Assembly (NCBI GenBank): GCA_000830255.1
Contig: JQIT01000008.1
Span: 174,992-238,991 of the forward strand
Length of the DNA stretch: 64,000 nt
Direction of reading: 5' to 3'
From: Sulfuricurvum sp. PC08-66
GTDB taxonomy: Bacteria; Campylobacterota; Campylobacteria; Campylobacterales; Sulfurimonadaceae
The notes beneath the pieces were generated by a model, which was given only the letters and a program-made list of their open reading frames with translations, did not search any database and was not told where the DNA came from. The position numbers were made by a program, and so were the translations under genes. This document shows positions 33,945 through 46,703 of this stretch, piece by piece (position 1 is the first letter of the stretch; the number at the start of each line of letters is the position of its first letter).

Positions 33945-34963
33945 AAAAACTTCTCATTATCTTGACGTGCTTCCTGTGGCTAGGAGCTGACGATAGCGCG
34001 ATAAATTTCAAAAGCGAAAAACGCCATGGCATTGTGCAGGAGTTCCATCCTAATGGACTTATCGCATTTCAGGTCACCTATCGAGAGGGAAGCAAAGAGG
34101 GAGAGGCGCGCACCTATTATCCTAACGGCAAATTGGCACAGCTCGATTTTTATCAAGGCAACAAATTGTGGGGCACAAGCTACACCTACGATGCCAATGG
34201 GACGCTGACACACACGACAACCTTTCAAAACGACCTCAAAGAGGGTCCTCAAACCTTTTTTCAAGGCGACAAACCCTACAGCGTTACCCTCTATCGCAAA
34301 GACAAACGACACGGCGAAGAGCGCACCTACTATCCTAGCGGCAAACTCAAACGTGTCGCTACCTACGTCGATGGTCAATTGGAGGGGGTGCTCAAAGAGT
34401 ACAATGAAGCCTACGCCTTACAGTGCGAAATACCCTACCGTGACAACAATCGCGAAGGCATTGCACACTGGTATGACGATGCCAAGACACTACGTCGCTC
34501 TACACCCTACAGTGTGGACATCCTAGAGGGTGTAGAGGTACTCTATCGAGCAGATGGCACACTTTTACGTACGATTAGTTATGCCAACAATCGCCGTCAT
34601 GGGGATACTATCGAGTACTACCCCGATGGTGCTATCAAACGTATCACACCCTTCCTCCACGACCAAGAGCACGGCGAAGCAACCGCCTACTATCCCAATG
34701 GTATCATCGAATCGACCACCACCTATGCCCATCGCAAAAAAGAGGGAGCGCAAACGCTCTATTTTGACGATGGGGATCTCAAAAGCTACACCTACTACAC
34801 CCAAAATCGACGCGACCGCATCTATCGACGCTACTATCGAGGGGGACAAATCGAGTATGAAATCGTGCTGGAAAATCGTCACGCAATTTCAGGCAAGAGC
34901 TACACCCGCAAAGGCGAAATGAGCATCATGACACCGCTTGAGATTGAGAAACTAGGCTTTTAG
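33941..34963 (+). CDS. Exported MORN-2 repeat protein
   Basis: A 340-residue protein with a short signal peptide (about 1-17, CFLWLGA). Around eleven degenerate repeats of about 22-24 residues follow, each with the core G-x-x-x-x-Y-Y-P-N-G-K/x-L/I (for example EARTYYPNGKL, DTIEYYPDGAI, EATAYYPNGII). These are MORN_2 repeats, often labelled YwqK family. The antitoxin label on that family is weakly founded and is not claimed here. Such beta-hairpin solenoids are often cell-surface structural proteins. It ends in a 4-bp overlap with the convergent orphan gene. Confidence 0.8.
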   Translation: MKKLLIILTCFLWLGADDSAINFKSEKRHGIVQEFHPNGLIAFQVTYREGSKEGEARTYYPNGKLAQLDFYQGNKLWGTSYTYDANGTLTHTTTFQNDLKEGPQTFFQGDKPYSVTLYRKDKRHGEERTYYPSGKLKRVATYVDGQLEGVLKEYNEAYALQCEIPYRDNNREGIAHWYDDAKTLRRSTPYSVDILEGVEVLYRADGTLLRTISYANNRRHGDTIEYYPDGAIKRITPFLHDQEHGEATAYYPNGIIESTTTYAHRKKEGAQTLYFDDGDLKSYTYYTQNRRDRIYRRYYRGGQIEYEIVLENRHAISGKSYTRKGEMSIMTPLEIEKLGF

Positions 34964-36429
34964 AGTTTTTGACGACGCTTGGAGAGTGCATTGGCTACGG
35001 CGTAGACTACAGTGCGGTATTTTTGCACCGTTTCCGTAGCATTGGTGTGTGCCTCTTGGATGCGTTGCTCCTCTTTGGGTAGACGCAATGTGGCATTATG
35101 GTATTTGGCTCTAGCATCGCGCAGACGATTCTCTTGCTTGGTGATAAAGGGCTCGTGATTACGTTTCTTGATGATGAGTTGCGGCTCTAGTTTGAGTGCT
35201 TTTTCCAGACGCGCCACCAATGCCGCCTCTTGTTGTGTATCGATAGGCTGTTTTGCACGTAGCTCTTTGAGTCCTTCGCGGCATGCATCGATTTCACGGA
35301 TACACTTTTCTAAGCCCTCCTCTATAGTACGCGCCTCATTGTGCGCCTTTTCTAGCATCTGCATCTCAAATTCAACATCCTCTTGGAGGGCGGTGAGAGT
35401 CGTTTGGCTTTTGACCACTCCCTCCTCTTTAAGTGCGATTTCATTTTGGATGAGCTTATATTGACCGTAGACGTTTTTGATATTGGGTAGACTCCACAGT
35501 GCACCATCCTCATCCATGATAGGCGGAATAGCGTACTTAATTCCCCCTACGACGATGGTTCCGCGCGTATAAAAATTCAAAAACGATTCGCTGTTACCAC
35601 GTCGCACATGAATATCTTCAAGCAGTTGCTGCGCAAGTAGCTCATGAACGGCATTGAAATTTTCACGCAACAAAAAGTTGCTCAACGCTGCGATAGCCTC
35701 TTCGTCTTGCTTGACGCGCTTACCTACACGTTCTTGGGTGAGGGATTGCAAAATTTTTATGCGGTTGGTTTCATAAAAATCATTGGTCATTTTGGCAAAA
35801 TCGAAGCTCTCTTTGAGCCGTGGCTCTATCCACGCTATAAACTGCCCAGCACTGCACGCATTCGCCGCCAACTCTTCAAGCGACTCTTTGGGGATACCCG
35901 AAAAACGCTTCTCTGCAATGGCTTGTTCGATATGCAATCTCACCGTGATACGTGACTGCCCGAACAGTATCGAGTGTTTTCGCCCAAGGTCAAAAACATA
36001 CCCAAATGCCTTACGCACCATCGCACGAAAAAGCTCTTCGTCATTGCAATTCAACGCTTTGTGCAGTTGCGCCGTACTGGCTTCGTCGAAAATCATCACA
36101 TTTTCGCTGTGTTCTTTGAGATGGTGTGCAAAAGATTCAATAATTTCTATACCACGCATCATGCGCTCATCAAGTGTCACTTCGATAGAGAATTTATAGT
36201 CTACTATTTTGGCGCTAATTGTGCCCAATGCACCTAGCATCGATTGAAGTATGGGACTCAAAATCACTACGGCGCTTTTGATTTCACTGTCGTTCAAAAA
36301 GCGTTTGAGCTCTTGGCGTAGATAATGCCAATCCATATCCGCGAATTTAGCAACTGTCTTGGGAGTGAAATGCTCTTTGAGATAGCGCTGTATAGCTTGT
36401 TCGGTAAGTTCGCGTTTGAGTTGGGTCAT
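34960..36429 (-). CDS. Orphan coiled-coil protein
   Basis: A 489-residue cytoplasmic protein I do not recognise. The N-terminal ~310 residues are mixed helix with repeated Leu/Ile heptads and a run near 275-315 (NFYTRGTIVVGGIKYAIPP) that looks beta-rich. From about 325 to 470 there is a long coiled coil rich in Glu, Lys and Ala. No P-loop, helix-turn-helix or membrane helix is visible. A TAGAAT on the minus strand (36461 down to 36456) could be its own -10. It follows dbpA on the same strand after 64 bp. A structural or tethering role would be a guess. Confidence 0.75.
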   Translation of the reverse strand: MTQLKRELTEQAIQRYLKEHFTPKTVAKFADMDWHYLRQELKRFLNDSEIKSAVVILSPILQSMLGALGTISAKIVDYKFSIEVTLDERMMRGIEIIESFAHHLKEHSENVMIFDEASTAQLHKALNCNDEELFRAMVRKAFGYVFDLGRKHSILFGQSRITVRLHIEQAIAEKRFSGIPKESLEELAANACSAGQFIAWIEPRLKESFDFAKMTNDFYETNRIKILQSLTQERVGKRVKQDEEAIAALSNFLLRENFNAVHELLAQQLLEDIHVRRGNSESFLNFYTRGTIVVGGIKYAIPPIMDEDGALWSLPNIKNVYGQYKLIQNEIALKEEGVVKSQTTLTALQEDVEFEMQMLEKAHNEARTIEEGLEKCIREIDACREGLKELRAKQPIDTQQEAALVARLEKALKLEPQLIIKKRNHEPFITKQENRLRDARAKYHNATLRLPKEEQRIQEAHTNATETVQKYRTVVYAVANALSKRRQKL

Positions 36430-36493
36430 AAGAGCTTCGATAAGAATTTGTTGTGATTCTATCCAAAAAACAGCGAAACTAGGTCACGTTTTT

Positions 36494-37864
36494 TCACAAC
36501 ATTTTTAACACAAATGCCTTCACTTTTTGCTTCTTTACCGTATGTTTGGCAAAAAAGTCGAGCACCTTATCTACCCATTGACGCTCTACGGCAATATAGG
36601 TGCGTACCGCTTCGATTTTGATATCGCCTATTATCGAGGCACTCATGCCACCCTCACCGCACAATGCCCCCATAATGTCACCTGCGCGAAGTTTGTCACG
36701 CTTACCTTTGAGAAGCACCAAAGTACGATTGGGCGCACTGTCATGAAAACTTTTGCGGGTATTTAGCTCCTTGACATTCATCCACGTCAACTGCGTATCG
36801 AGCGCTTCGAGATACTTCTCCTCTTTGGTGCTGCACAGTGTCACGGCGCGCCCCGACAATCCAGCTCGACCCGTACGTCCAATGCGATGGCGATAAACTT
36901 CACCTTTGAAAGGGACATCGAAATTGATCACCATATCGAGTGCCTCGATATCCAGACCGCGCGACGCCAAATCGGTCGCTACCATCACCGCTACACTCCC
37001 ATTGGCAAACTGTATGAGTGCCTCATCGCGTGCATACTGCTCCATCTCACCCATAAGTGCGATGTGCTCGATATATTTGTTGCCAAGCACCATCGATACC
37101 TCATGCACGAGCGCCTTGGTGTTACAAAAGATGAGGACGTTTTTGGGTTGAAAATGCGCCAACACACCCAAAAGGGTCTCGATTTTGTGTGAAGGTTCAC
37201 TCTCGATAAAAAGCTCTTCGATAGTATCGCCCTCATGTTTGGACTCCACCTCGACATAGGTAGGGTCGCGCATGAGCGTATCGCGAATAGCATCGAGGCT
37301 TTGAGGAAAGGTCGCGGAAAAGAGAAGTGTTTGACGCATACGAGAGGTTTGAGAGAGGATTTTTTCCATGCTCTCCTTGAATCCCATATCTACCATCTTG
37401 TCCGCTTCATCGAGCACCACTGTGCGCACCGTTGCGATATCGAGCGTGCCTTTGCCCATGTGGTCCATGATGCGCCCTGGAGTACCCACGATGATATGCA
37501 CACCTTTGGCTATCGAGGTCGCTTGTGCAGGCAGTGGCACGCCTCCATAGAGCTCCAATATTTTGATATTGGGCATTTGAGAGGCGAGTGAGGCAATATC
37601 GCGTCCTACTTGCTGAGCAAGTTCGCGTGTGGGCACCATCACAAGGGCTTGGAGATTTTTAGAGGTGGTATCGAGCGTGTTGAGTATGGCTACTGCAAAA
37701 GCCAATGTCTTGCCACTGCCTGTTTTGGCTTTGGCGATACAGTCATTGCCTTCGAGTAGGAGCGGAATGGCTTGGGCTTGGATGGGTGTCATCGTGGTAA
37801 ACCCTAGAGTTTGTATCGCACCCAAAATACGCGCATCGATGCCAAGCGTTGTAAAATCGTTCAT
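36494..37864 (-). CDS. dbpA: DEAD-box ATP-dependent RNA helicase DbpA-like
   Basis: A 456-residue RNA helicase, probably for ribosome assembly. It has a Q motif (GFTTMTPIQAQAIPLLL), Walker A AKTGSGKT, DEAD (VVLDEADKM), SAT (LLFSATFPQ), and HRIGRTGRAG. The C-terminal ~75 residues (from about LVLLKGKRDKLRAGDIMGAL) form a DbpA-type RRM that in E. coli binds 23S rRNA hairpin 92. This end separates it from RhlE or SrmB. Confidence 0.9.
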   Translation of the reverse strand: MNDFTTLGIDARILGAIQTLGFTTMTPIQAQAIPLLLEGNDCIAKAKTGSGKTLAFAVAILNTLDTTSKNLQALVMVPTRELAQQVGRDIASLASQMPNIKILELYGGVPLPAQATSIAKGVHIIVGTPGRIMDHMGKGTLDIATVRTVVLDEADKMVDMGFKESMEKILSQTSRMRQTLLFSATFPQSLDAIRDTLMRDPTYVEVESKHEGDTIEELFIESEPSHKIETLLGVLAHFQPKNVLIFCNTKALVHEVSMVLGNKYIEHIALMGEMEQYARDEALIQFANGSVAVMVATDLASRGLDIEALDMVINFDVPFKGEVYRHRIGRTGRAGLSGRAVTLCSTKEEKYLEALDTQLTWMNVKELNTRKSFHDSAPNRTLVLLKGKRDKLRAGDIMGALCGEGGMSASIIGDIKIEAVRTYIAVERQWVDKVLDFFAKHTVKKQKVKAFVLKML

Positions 37865-37910
37865 TTTATTCCTTTAAAAGTGCCATTATAGCGGTGCTTG
37901 GCTCAACTCA

Positions 37911-37919
37911 TGTTACAAT
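37911..37919 (+). promoter_or_regulatory. Extended -10 promoter of ppk2
   Basis: TGT followed by TACAAT (37914-37919) forms an extended -10 element, predicting transcription from about 37926 and a short leader to the ATG at 37945. Confidence 0.38.
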
Positions 37920-37944
37920 CATCCCAACAACAAAGGAGTCACAC

Positions 37945-38868
37945 ATGGGTCACAAACGTGTTATGGTAAGCAGTGAAATCGAATCCGTAGAACTCAAAGA
38001 TATAGTCCACCCTGATCGACGTGTCCCACCAGAGGAACAGGTCGCCGAAAAGCGCAACAAAGAGGGCAAAAAACGTCTCCCTGTCTGGATTAAAGAGGAG
38101 GTTTTGGTCTACGAGGAGGAGCTACAAGCACTCCAAATCGAGCTACTCAAACTCCAAAACCACATCAAAGCCACAGGACAAAAGGTGCTCATTCTTTTTG
38201 AAGGGCGCGATGCCGCAGGCAAAGGGGGTACTATCAAGCGTATCACCGAACATCTCAATCCTCGAGGGGCACGTATCGTAGCACTCGATAAGCCCTCCGA
38301 TACAGAGCGAAGTCAATGGTATTTTCAACGCTACTCCAAACACCTACCCAGCGCAGGCGAAATGGTACTCTTTGACCGTAGCTGGTACAACCGTGCAGGG
38401 GTAGAGCCTGTTATGGAATTTTGTACGCCGCAAGAGCACCAAGATTTTCTCGAAAACGTCCCCTTTTTCGAACATATGCTGGTGCACTCAGGTATCAAAC
38501 TCTTCAAATTTTATTTCTCTGTCTCCAAAAAAGAGCAAGCTAAACGCTTCGAAAAGCGTAAAACCGACCCTCTCAAACAGTACAAACTCTCACCCGTAGA
38601 CCAAAAGAGCCAAAAACTGTGGGAGGAGTACTCCAAAGTCAAACTCTCGATGCTCAAAGCCTCTCATACACCGCATGCGCCATGGACGATTGTGCGTAGT
38701 GACGACAAGAAAAAAGCGCGTCTCAACACCATTCGCTACATGCTTTCGCAGTTTGACTACCCCAAAAAGATAAAATCCAAACACATTCAAATCGACACTG
38801 ACATCATCATCGATGTCACCAATGAGATTATCCAGATGGAGCAGAGCTTCAACACCAAAGAAAAATAG
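37945..38868 (+). CDS. ppk2: Polyphosphate kinase 2
   Basis: Transfers phosphate between polyphosphate and nucleotides (class I PPK2 usually acts on NDPs). I chose the ATG at 37945, preceded by AAAGGAG, giving 307 residues. Walker A-like FEGRDAAGKGGTIKRI (about 90-105) and Walker B/lid FDRSWYNRAGVEPVM (about 153-167) are diagnostic. It converges on ligA with a 7-bp gap. Polyphosphate metabolism is common in this phylum and would buffer nucleotide energy. Confidence 0.94.
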   Translation: MGHKRVMVSSEIESVELKDIVHPDRRVPPEEQVAEKRNKEGKKRLPVWIKEEVLVYEEELQALQIELLKLQNHIKATGQKVLILFEGRDAAGKGGTIKRITEHLNPRGARIVALDKPSDTERSQWYFQRYSKHLPSAGEMVLFDRSWYNRAGVEPVMEFCTPQEHQDFLENVPFFEHMLVHSGIKLFKFYFSVSKKEQAKRFEKRKTDPLKQYKLSPVDQKSQKLWEEYSKVKLSMLKASHTPHAPWTIVRSDDKKKARLNTIRYMLSQFDYPKKIKSKHIQIDTDIIIDVTNEIIQMEQSFNTKEK

Positions 38869-38875
38869 CATTCTC

Positions 38876-42044
<3,169 letters not shown>

Positions 42045-42053
42045 AACACCATC

Positions 42054-42428
42054 CTAGAGTATCTCAAAAGCAAGTAGCAATACCGCCACCCACGAAAAAA
42101 AGGTAGAAACCAACGCCACGAAAACCAGAGCCGAACCCGCATCTTTGGCGTGTTTTGCCATGACATTATAGTCGGTTGTGACCAAATCGACAACCCGTTC
42201 GATGGCACTGTTGACCAGCTCCGCCATGACAGGAATAAACATCGAAAAAAACATATAGAGCTTGTACCCAATCGCAATAGGCAAGAAGTAAATCATCACC
42301 GTAAAAACGATAAATGCCGCCACGTGAACCTTGATAGAGGTCTCATGGCGCCATATTTCACGCAATCCCTCGATAGCATAGAGTGAGTTGGCAATAGGAG
42401 CAAAACGTGGCTTGTTAAACTTCGCCAT
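42054..42428 (-). CDS. dgkA: Diacylglycerol kinase
   Basis: A 124-residue integral membrane kinase that phosphorylates diacylglycerol to phosphatidic acid. It has three membrane helices and the signature AELVNSAIERVVDL (about 65-78), with Glu residues that bind Mg-ATP. The start overlaps the end of aas by 14 bp, so two phospholipid salvage enzymes are coupled. The carboxynorspermidine dehydrogenase follows after 9 bp. Confidence 0.94.
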   Translation of the reverse strand: MAKFNKPRFAPIANSLYAIEGLREIWRHETSIKVHVAAFIVFTVMIYFLPIAIGYKLYMFFSMFIPVMAELVNSAIERVVDLVTTDYNVMAKHAKDAGSALVFVALVSTFFSWVAVLLLAFEIL

Positions 42429-45400
42429 TGACGCACTCCAATGCCAGCGTTTTAATAGCAGGGAAATTACTTTTGCCGCTACCGAGTTTGGGAATCGCCT
42501 CGACGCTGTAAATTTTGTCAGGAATAGAGAGCGGATTGATTTTCGCCTCCAAGATACGACGGCGCAACTCGGTAGGTGTCATCTCTCCTGCCAAGAGTAA
42601 TATGACGCGCTCCCCTTTTTTGGGGTCTGGCAGTGCCGTAGCGGCAATATCCACCTCTTCACCCTCGACAATGTCGCGTATCTCACTCTCCAATGCACCC
42701 AAACTCACCATCTCGCCGCCCAATTTGGCAAAACGTGAGTACCTATCGACGATAGTGAGGAATCCATCACTGTCCAGATGCCCTTTATCGCCCGTCTTGT
42801 ACCAGCGTAGACCTTCACGTTCAACTATCGACTCTTGGGTGCGCTTAGGATCCTCAAGGTAACCACGCATCACCTGCTCTCCACCGATGAGAATCAGGCC
42901 ATCGACTTCAAAAGGCAACTCTTCAAGCGTATCAGGGTCGACGATTTTGTACGCCGTCCCTGGTAGTGGCAATCCTACCGTACCCGTCTTTTGACCTAAT
43001 TGCACCTGCCATGCATCGCTATCGAGCCTATCAGGGAGATTGACGCCTGATACGGGTGTCGTTTCAGTCACACCATACCCTTCGAACATCTCTTTGCCAA
43101 ACTTCTCTCGAAACTCTCTACGTACATCATTGGAGAGCTTCTCGGCACCTGCGACGACCAATCGAAGTGACTCAAACATAATAGGCAACACTTTTTTACT
43201 GCGCGTATAGATACGGTAAAAGGTCGAAGTCCCTAGGATAATCGTCGCTTGGTATTTAGCGACTGCCTTGCCAATCGACTCTGCATCGGTGGGGTCAGGA
43301 TGACATACCACAGGCATCCCCTCGACCAGCGGTTTGAGCGCATTGACGGTAAGTCCCATCGAGTGAAAGAGTGGCAACATCGCCATCATCACATCGTCAT
43401 CTTCGCTGTTGATGACATCGGTGATTTGCTTGATATTGACCATAAAATTTTTGTGTGTTAGCTCTACCCCTTTGGGCTCACCCTCGCTACCGCTACTGAA
43501 CATAATAGCCGCGACATCATTGATATCGATACGCACCATGTAGAGCGCTTCTAGCACAAAGGCGGGCAAAAATTTGGCTTGCAAAAGCGTCCACAACGAT
43601 TTTGCTTTACTAAAGGAGGCCTTGATATCTTCGGCATAGTGAATCGTCACTACATCAGAGAGATTTTCGACAATGAGTCCACGCTCTTTGAGTTTATCAG
43701 CAAAGGCACGTGCAGTAAAAAGGTGCTTGATATTTGCCTTGGCAATAGCGGCACGTATGGCTGCTTCACCTGCGGTGTAGTTGAGGTTACACGCGACTTG
43801 CCCATTGGAGAGTGTCGCCATGTTGGCCAGCAACCCTCCTGCCGTTGTGGGTAGCATAATGCCCACATATTTGTGCGGCGAAAGGCGTTTGATAGCGTTG
43901 GCAAACAAAAAGGTCGCGGTGATAAAACGTGTATTAGAAAGCACCGTCCCCAAGGTATCTGCCACACTCAAATCACTGCCCAAGCGTTTTGCCATCGACA
44001 GCCATGAATAAGGGACAGGACGAAGCGTCTGTGCATACTCTTTCCATGTGGCAAAGGAGAGACGAAAAACCTCCTGCTTAACACGATTGGCATCGCTATC
44101 GATAGCCATTTTGCGCCCAAAGGCTACAACCAAATCGCGTTTGAAACCTGTACGTGTATTGCTACGCACCTTACCCGACGCACGCGAAAAACGACTACCC
44201 CAAAGTCCACGCATATAAAAGGGGATGATAATTGCATTGGTGCCTTGGGCAAAATTCTCAAAGCCACGTTTGAATTCGGACAAATTTCCATTACGGCTAA
44301 TCGTCCCCTCGGGAAAAATACAGACCACTTGACCATCGTTGAGACGCTCTTGCACCTGCTCTTTTGCCTCTTTTGCCGCACGCGAAGAGACGGGAATGAC
44401 ATCAAAAAAGTCCAAAAACCATTTGACCTGCCAACGCTCATATATGGCTCTCTCCATCACAAAATGAATCGGACGATTGGAAGCCAACGACAACACCGCC
44501 CAATCTATCCACGAGATATGATTACCCAGAAGTAGTACGCCCCCTTGCGAAGGGATACGTTCAGCGTGTAGCACATTGATACGGTATCGACGCACCACCA
44601 ACGCACCCAGCAACATGCGAAAGAGGGATTGCGGTAAACGTATCAGGGTCAAAAGCATCATCGCCAACGCCACAAAAGCCATCATAATCAGGAGTGATTG
44701 GCTGTGTACACCCATCCATGCCAATCCAACGGTAAGCATCAAGAAGCTAAACATCGCAATATTTTGGACAAAATTATTACCCGCAATGACTGTACCCATA
44801 GAGCGAAGCGGCGCATGAAACTGCATAAGCGCATTCAACGGCACCACCAACAAGCCACCGAAAAAGCCAAACGCCAAGAAGTTCAACGACCACAACGTAA
44901 GGCCATCGAGATAGGTAATCAACCCTGTTGTTACCACGAGTCCTAATGCTCCAATAGGAACGATACCTGTTTCGATTTTGCCACGGCTCATGCGACCTGC
45001 CACAATAGAGCCTAAAATCACTCCAATACCCGCCAATGCCATAGCACCTTGCACCAGCATCGTGTTTAGCTCTCCAGAGACCTCTTTGATATAGGCAGGA
45101 AAAGTTGCCAAAACGACTTGCGAAATGGCCCAAAACATCGAAAGCGCCATAATAGTAAACCACACCGTTTTGTTGTGGCGAATGACCGCCATGTTCTCTC
45201 GTAGGTAGGCTCCGTTATGATATTTTTTACTATCAAACGTCAACTCTTTATCAGTTGGGACAATCGTTGTGAGTCGATAGGTCAATCCCACTTCGATGAG
45301 AGAACCCAATACGAGCAACCATCCAAGTGGCGCAATCGACTCCATAATGAGTGCCATGTCGGTGATATTGGCATAAGGCATCGAGAGTTCGAAAAATATC

Positions 45401-45876
45401 GTATAGACAATAATCCCGCTCAATATCGCCACCATTGTGGTGGATTGGATAATGGCATTGCCTACGGTGAGCTTGCCCACGCCCATGAGCTCTTTGATAT
45501 AGCCATATTTTGCAGGCGAGTAGATGGCGCTTTGGAGTGCCAAGAGGAAGGTAAATCCAAATGCAATCCAAAACCATCCCATATAATAGGCCACAGTAAT
45601 ACCAAGCGTAACGCCTACCGCCAACCATGCGGCATAGCGCATGATGAGATTCTTGGAGTATTTATTCGCCAAAAAGCTCGCAGGGGTAAAGAGCAGGATA
45701 TAAGGCAATAAAATCAACGCATTTACAATAGCAGTTAATATGACTTGAATATCGCCGTCGTAGACCTTGTAGACGCTGTTTTGGATAATGATTTTGTGCC
45801 CCAAATCAGTAAAGGCATTGATAAACGCCACCAACACAAAGGGAATAAGTCCAACCGTTTTACGCATTTTGCTCAA
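42415..45876 (-). CDS. aas: LplT-PlsC-acyl-ACP synthetase fusion (Aas-type)
   Basis: A very large 1153-residue fusion for lysophospholipid recovery. Residues ~1-415 are a 12-helix MFS lysophospholipid flippase (LplT-like). About 430-640 form a PlsC-type acyltransferase with HISWID (HX4D) and FPEGTISRNG. About 645-1153 form an AMP-binding acyl-ACP/CoA ligase with the phosphate loop SSGSEGEPKGVELTHKN, GYGVTETTP, YKTGDKGHLDSDGFLTIVDR and a C-terminal Lys. Together they flip, activate an acyl chain and re-acylate. I chose the TTG at 45876, 6 bases after AAGGAG. The alternative ATG at 45867 lies nearer the body. It overlaps both neighbours. Confidence 0.92.
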   Translation of the reverse strand: MSKMRKTVGLIPFVLVAFINAFTDLGHKIIIQNSVYKVYDGDIQVILTAIVNALILLPYILLFTPASFLANKYSKNLIMRYAAWLAVGVTLGITVAYYMGWFWIAFGFTFLLALQSAIYSPAKYGYIKELMGVGKLTVGNAIIQSTTMVAILSGIIVYTIFFELSMPYANITDMALIMESIAPLGWLLVLGSLIEVGLTYRLTTIVPTDKELTFDSKKYHNGAYLRENMAVIRHNKTVWFTIMALSMFWAISQVVLATFPAYIKEVSGELNTMLVQGAMALAGIGVILGSIVAGRMSRGKIETGIVPIGALGLVVTTGLITYLDGLTLWSLNFLAFGFFGGLLVVPLNALMQFHAPLRSMGTVIAGNNFVQNIAMFSFLMLTVGLAWMGVHSQSLLIMMAFVALAMMLLTLIRLPQSLFRMLLGALVVRRYRINVLHAERIPSQGGVLLLGNHISWIDWAVLSLASNRPIHFVMERAIYERWQVKWFLDFFDVIPVSSRAAKEAKEQVQERLNDGQVVCIFPEGTISRNGNLSEFKRGFENFAQGTNAIIIPFYMRGLWGSRFSRASGKVRSNTRTGFKRDLVVAFGRKMAIDSDANRVKQEVFRLSFATWKEYAQTLRPVPYSWLSMAKRLGSDLSVADTLGTVLSNTRFITATFLFANAIKRLSPHKYVGIMLPTTAGGLLANMATLSNGQVACNLNYTAGEAAIRAAIAKANIKHLFTARAFADKLKERGLIVENLSDVVTIHYAEDIKASFSKAKSLWTLLQAKFLPAFVLEALYMVRIDINDVAAIMFSSGSEGEPKGVELTHKNFMVNIKQITDVINSEDDDVMMAMLPLFHSMGLTVNALKPLVEGMPVVCHPDPTDAESIGKAVAKYQATIILGTSTFYRIYTRSKKVLPIMFESLRLVVAGAEKLSNDVRREFREKFGKEMFEGYGVTETTPVSGVNLPDRLDSDAWQVQLGQKTGTVGLPLPGTAYKIVDPDTLEELPFEVDGLILIGGEQVMRGYLEDPKRTQESIVEREGLRWYKTGDKGHLDSDGFLTIVDRYSRFAKLGGEMVSLGALESEIRDIVEGEEVDIAATALPDPKKGERVILLLAGEMTPTELRRRILEAKINPLSIPDKIYSVEAIPKLGSGKSNFPAIKTLALECVNGEV

Positions 45877-46588
45877 GTGTTTCTCCTTGTAGTGTAGTGC
45901 TCCAGCCATCATAATGGGCGTGGTACTGTTGTGCCAATTTTTGCAAAATCACACAAAAGGCATCGACGCTTTCCAATCGTGCATCACCCTCGTGTTGCGC
46001 TACGAGAATATAACGCGCATCCATCTCATCATCGACGAACTCTACATCGATGGTGTAGCCCATGGCGACCAAAGCCGCTTTTATTTTGTCACGCTGTGAA
46101 GCGGTCTGACAATAAAAAGTGTGTTCAAAAAGATGCACTGCTCCTAAAGTATCCCCTTCAGCTTCAAGCGCTTCAAGCACCAAGCGATTCTCGATAGAGA
46201 GCTTCTCTAGCGCATTAGGCAAAAGTTTTTCGTGAAAAAGATGCCACTTCTCATCTGCATGAGAACCAATCTCAAAAGCAGTTTTAGCAGGCAAAAGCGA
46301 CTGTAGATAGTGACGAAGTTGTTTGGATTGTCCTGAATAGTAATAAAGCTCTATCCATCCTTGCGTATAGCGAAGACCTACGAAATAGCCCAGCCCATGC
46401 GTCTGTGAAAGCGCATCGATGAGGCTGTTTTCGTAGCAATATGCTTCGAAATTTTCTATGGTTTGCGTCGCCTTAATAAATAAAAAAACCAAGGTCGGGG
46501 TCATCACATCCCCCTCTACCTCGATGAGCTCATCATCGACACCTATTTCTACGCGGGTTCCCTCTTCCTCTTTGCTAAAAAAAAGCAT
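45860..46588 (-). CDS. DUF695 plus RraB-like protein
   Basis: A 242-residue cytoplasmic protein with two parts. Residues ~1-130 look like a DUF695 domain (STHxx-type, ending in the acidic-aromatic LYYYSGQ segment). Residues ~150-235 look like RraB, the ribonuclease E regulator (HLFEHTFYCQTASQRDKI ... DDEMDARYILVAQHEGD). RNase E is generally absent from Campylobacterota, which use RNase J/Y, so an RNase E inhibitor role is unlikely. The end overlaps the aas start by 17 bp, suggesting co-expression. The function is unknown. Confidence 0.78.
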   Translation of the reverse strand: MLFFSKEEEGTRVEIGVDDELIEVEGDVMTPTLVFLFIKATQTIENFEAYCYENSLIDALSQTHGLGYFVGLRYTQGWIELYYYSGQSKQLRHYLQSLLPAKTAFEIGSHADEKWHLFHEKLLPNALEKLSIENRLVLEALEAEGDTLGAVHLFEHTFYCQTASQRDKIKAALVAMGYTIDVEFVDDEMDARYILVAQHEGDARLESVDAFCVILQKLAQQYHAHYDGWSTTLQGETLEQNA

Positions 46589-46681
46589 CGTTGCATCATC
46601 TTTTGTTATGAATTTTTAGGTCTTTAAGCCCACGGCAGTTTAACATTTTTCGTCGTGCATTTGGCTACAAAAAGAACTAAT

Positions 46682-46701
46682 GGGGCTTTAATGAATGCCC
46701 C
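46682..46701. repeat. Inverted repeat upstream of rpoD
   Basis: GGGGC (46682-46686) and GCCCC (46697-46701) are complementary across 10 bases, ending 2 bp before the candidate rpoD -10 box. It may be an operator or a transcript-end hairpin; there is no T-run. Confidence 0.3.
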
Positions 46702-46703
46702 GC

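Noticed and set aside
33941..34963. YwqK antitoxin of a toxin-antitoxin pair
   Set aside because: It is exported and no toxin gene is adjacent; the convergent orphan does not resemble a toxin.
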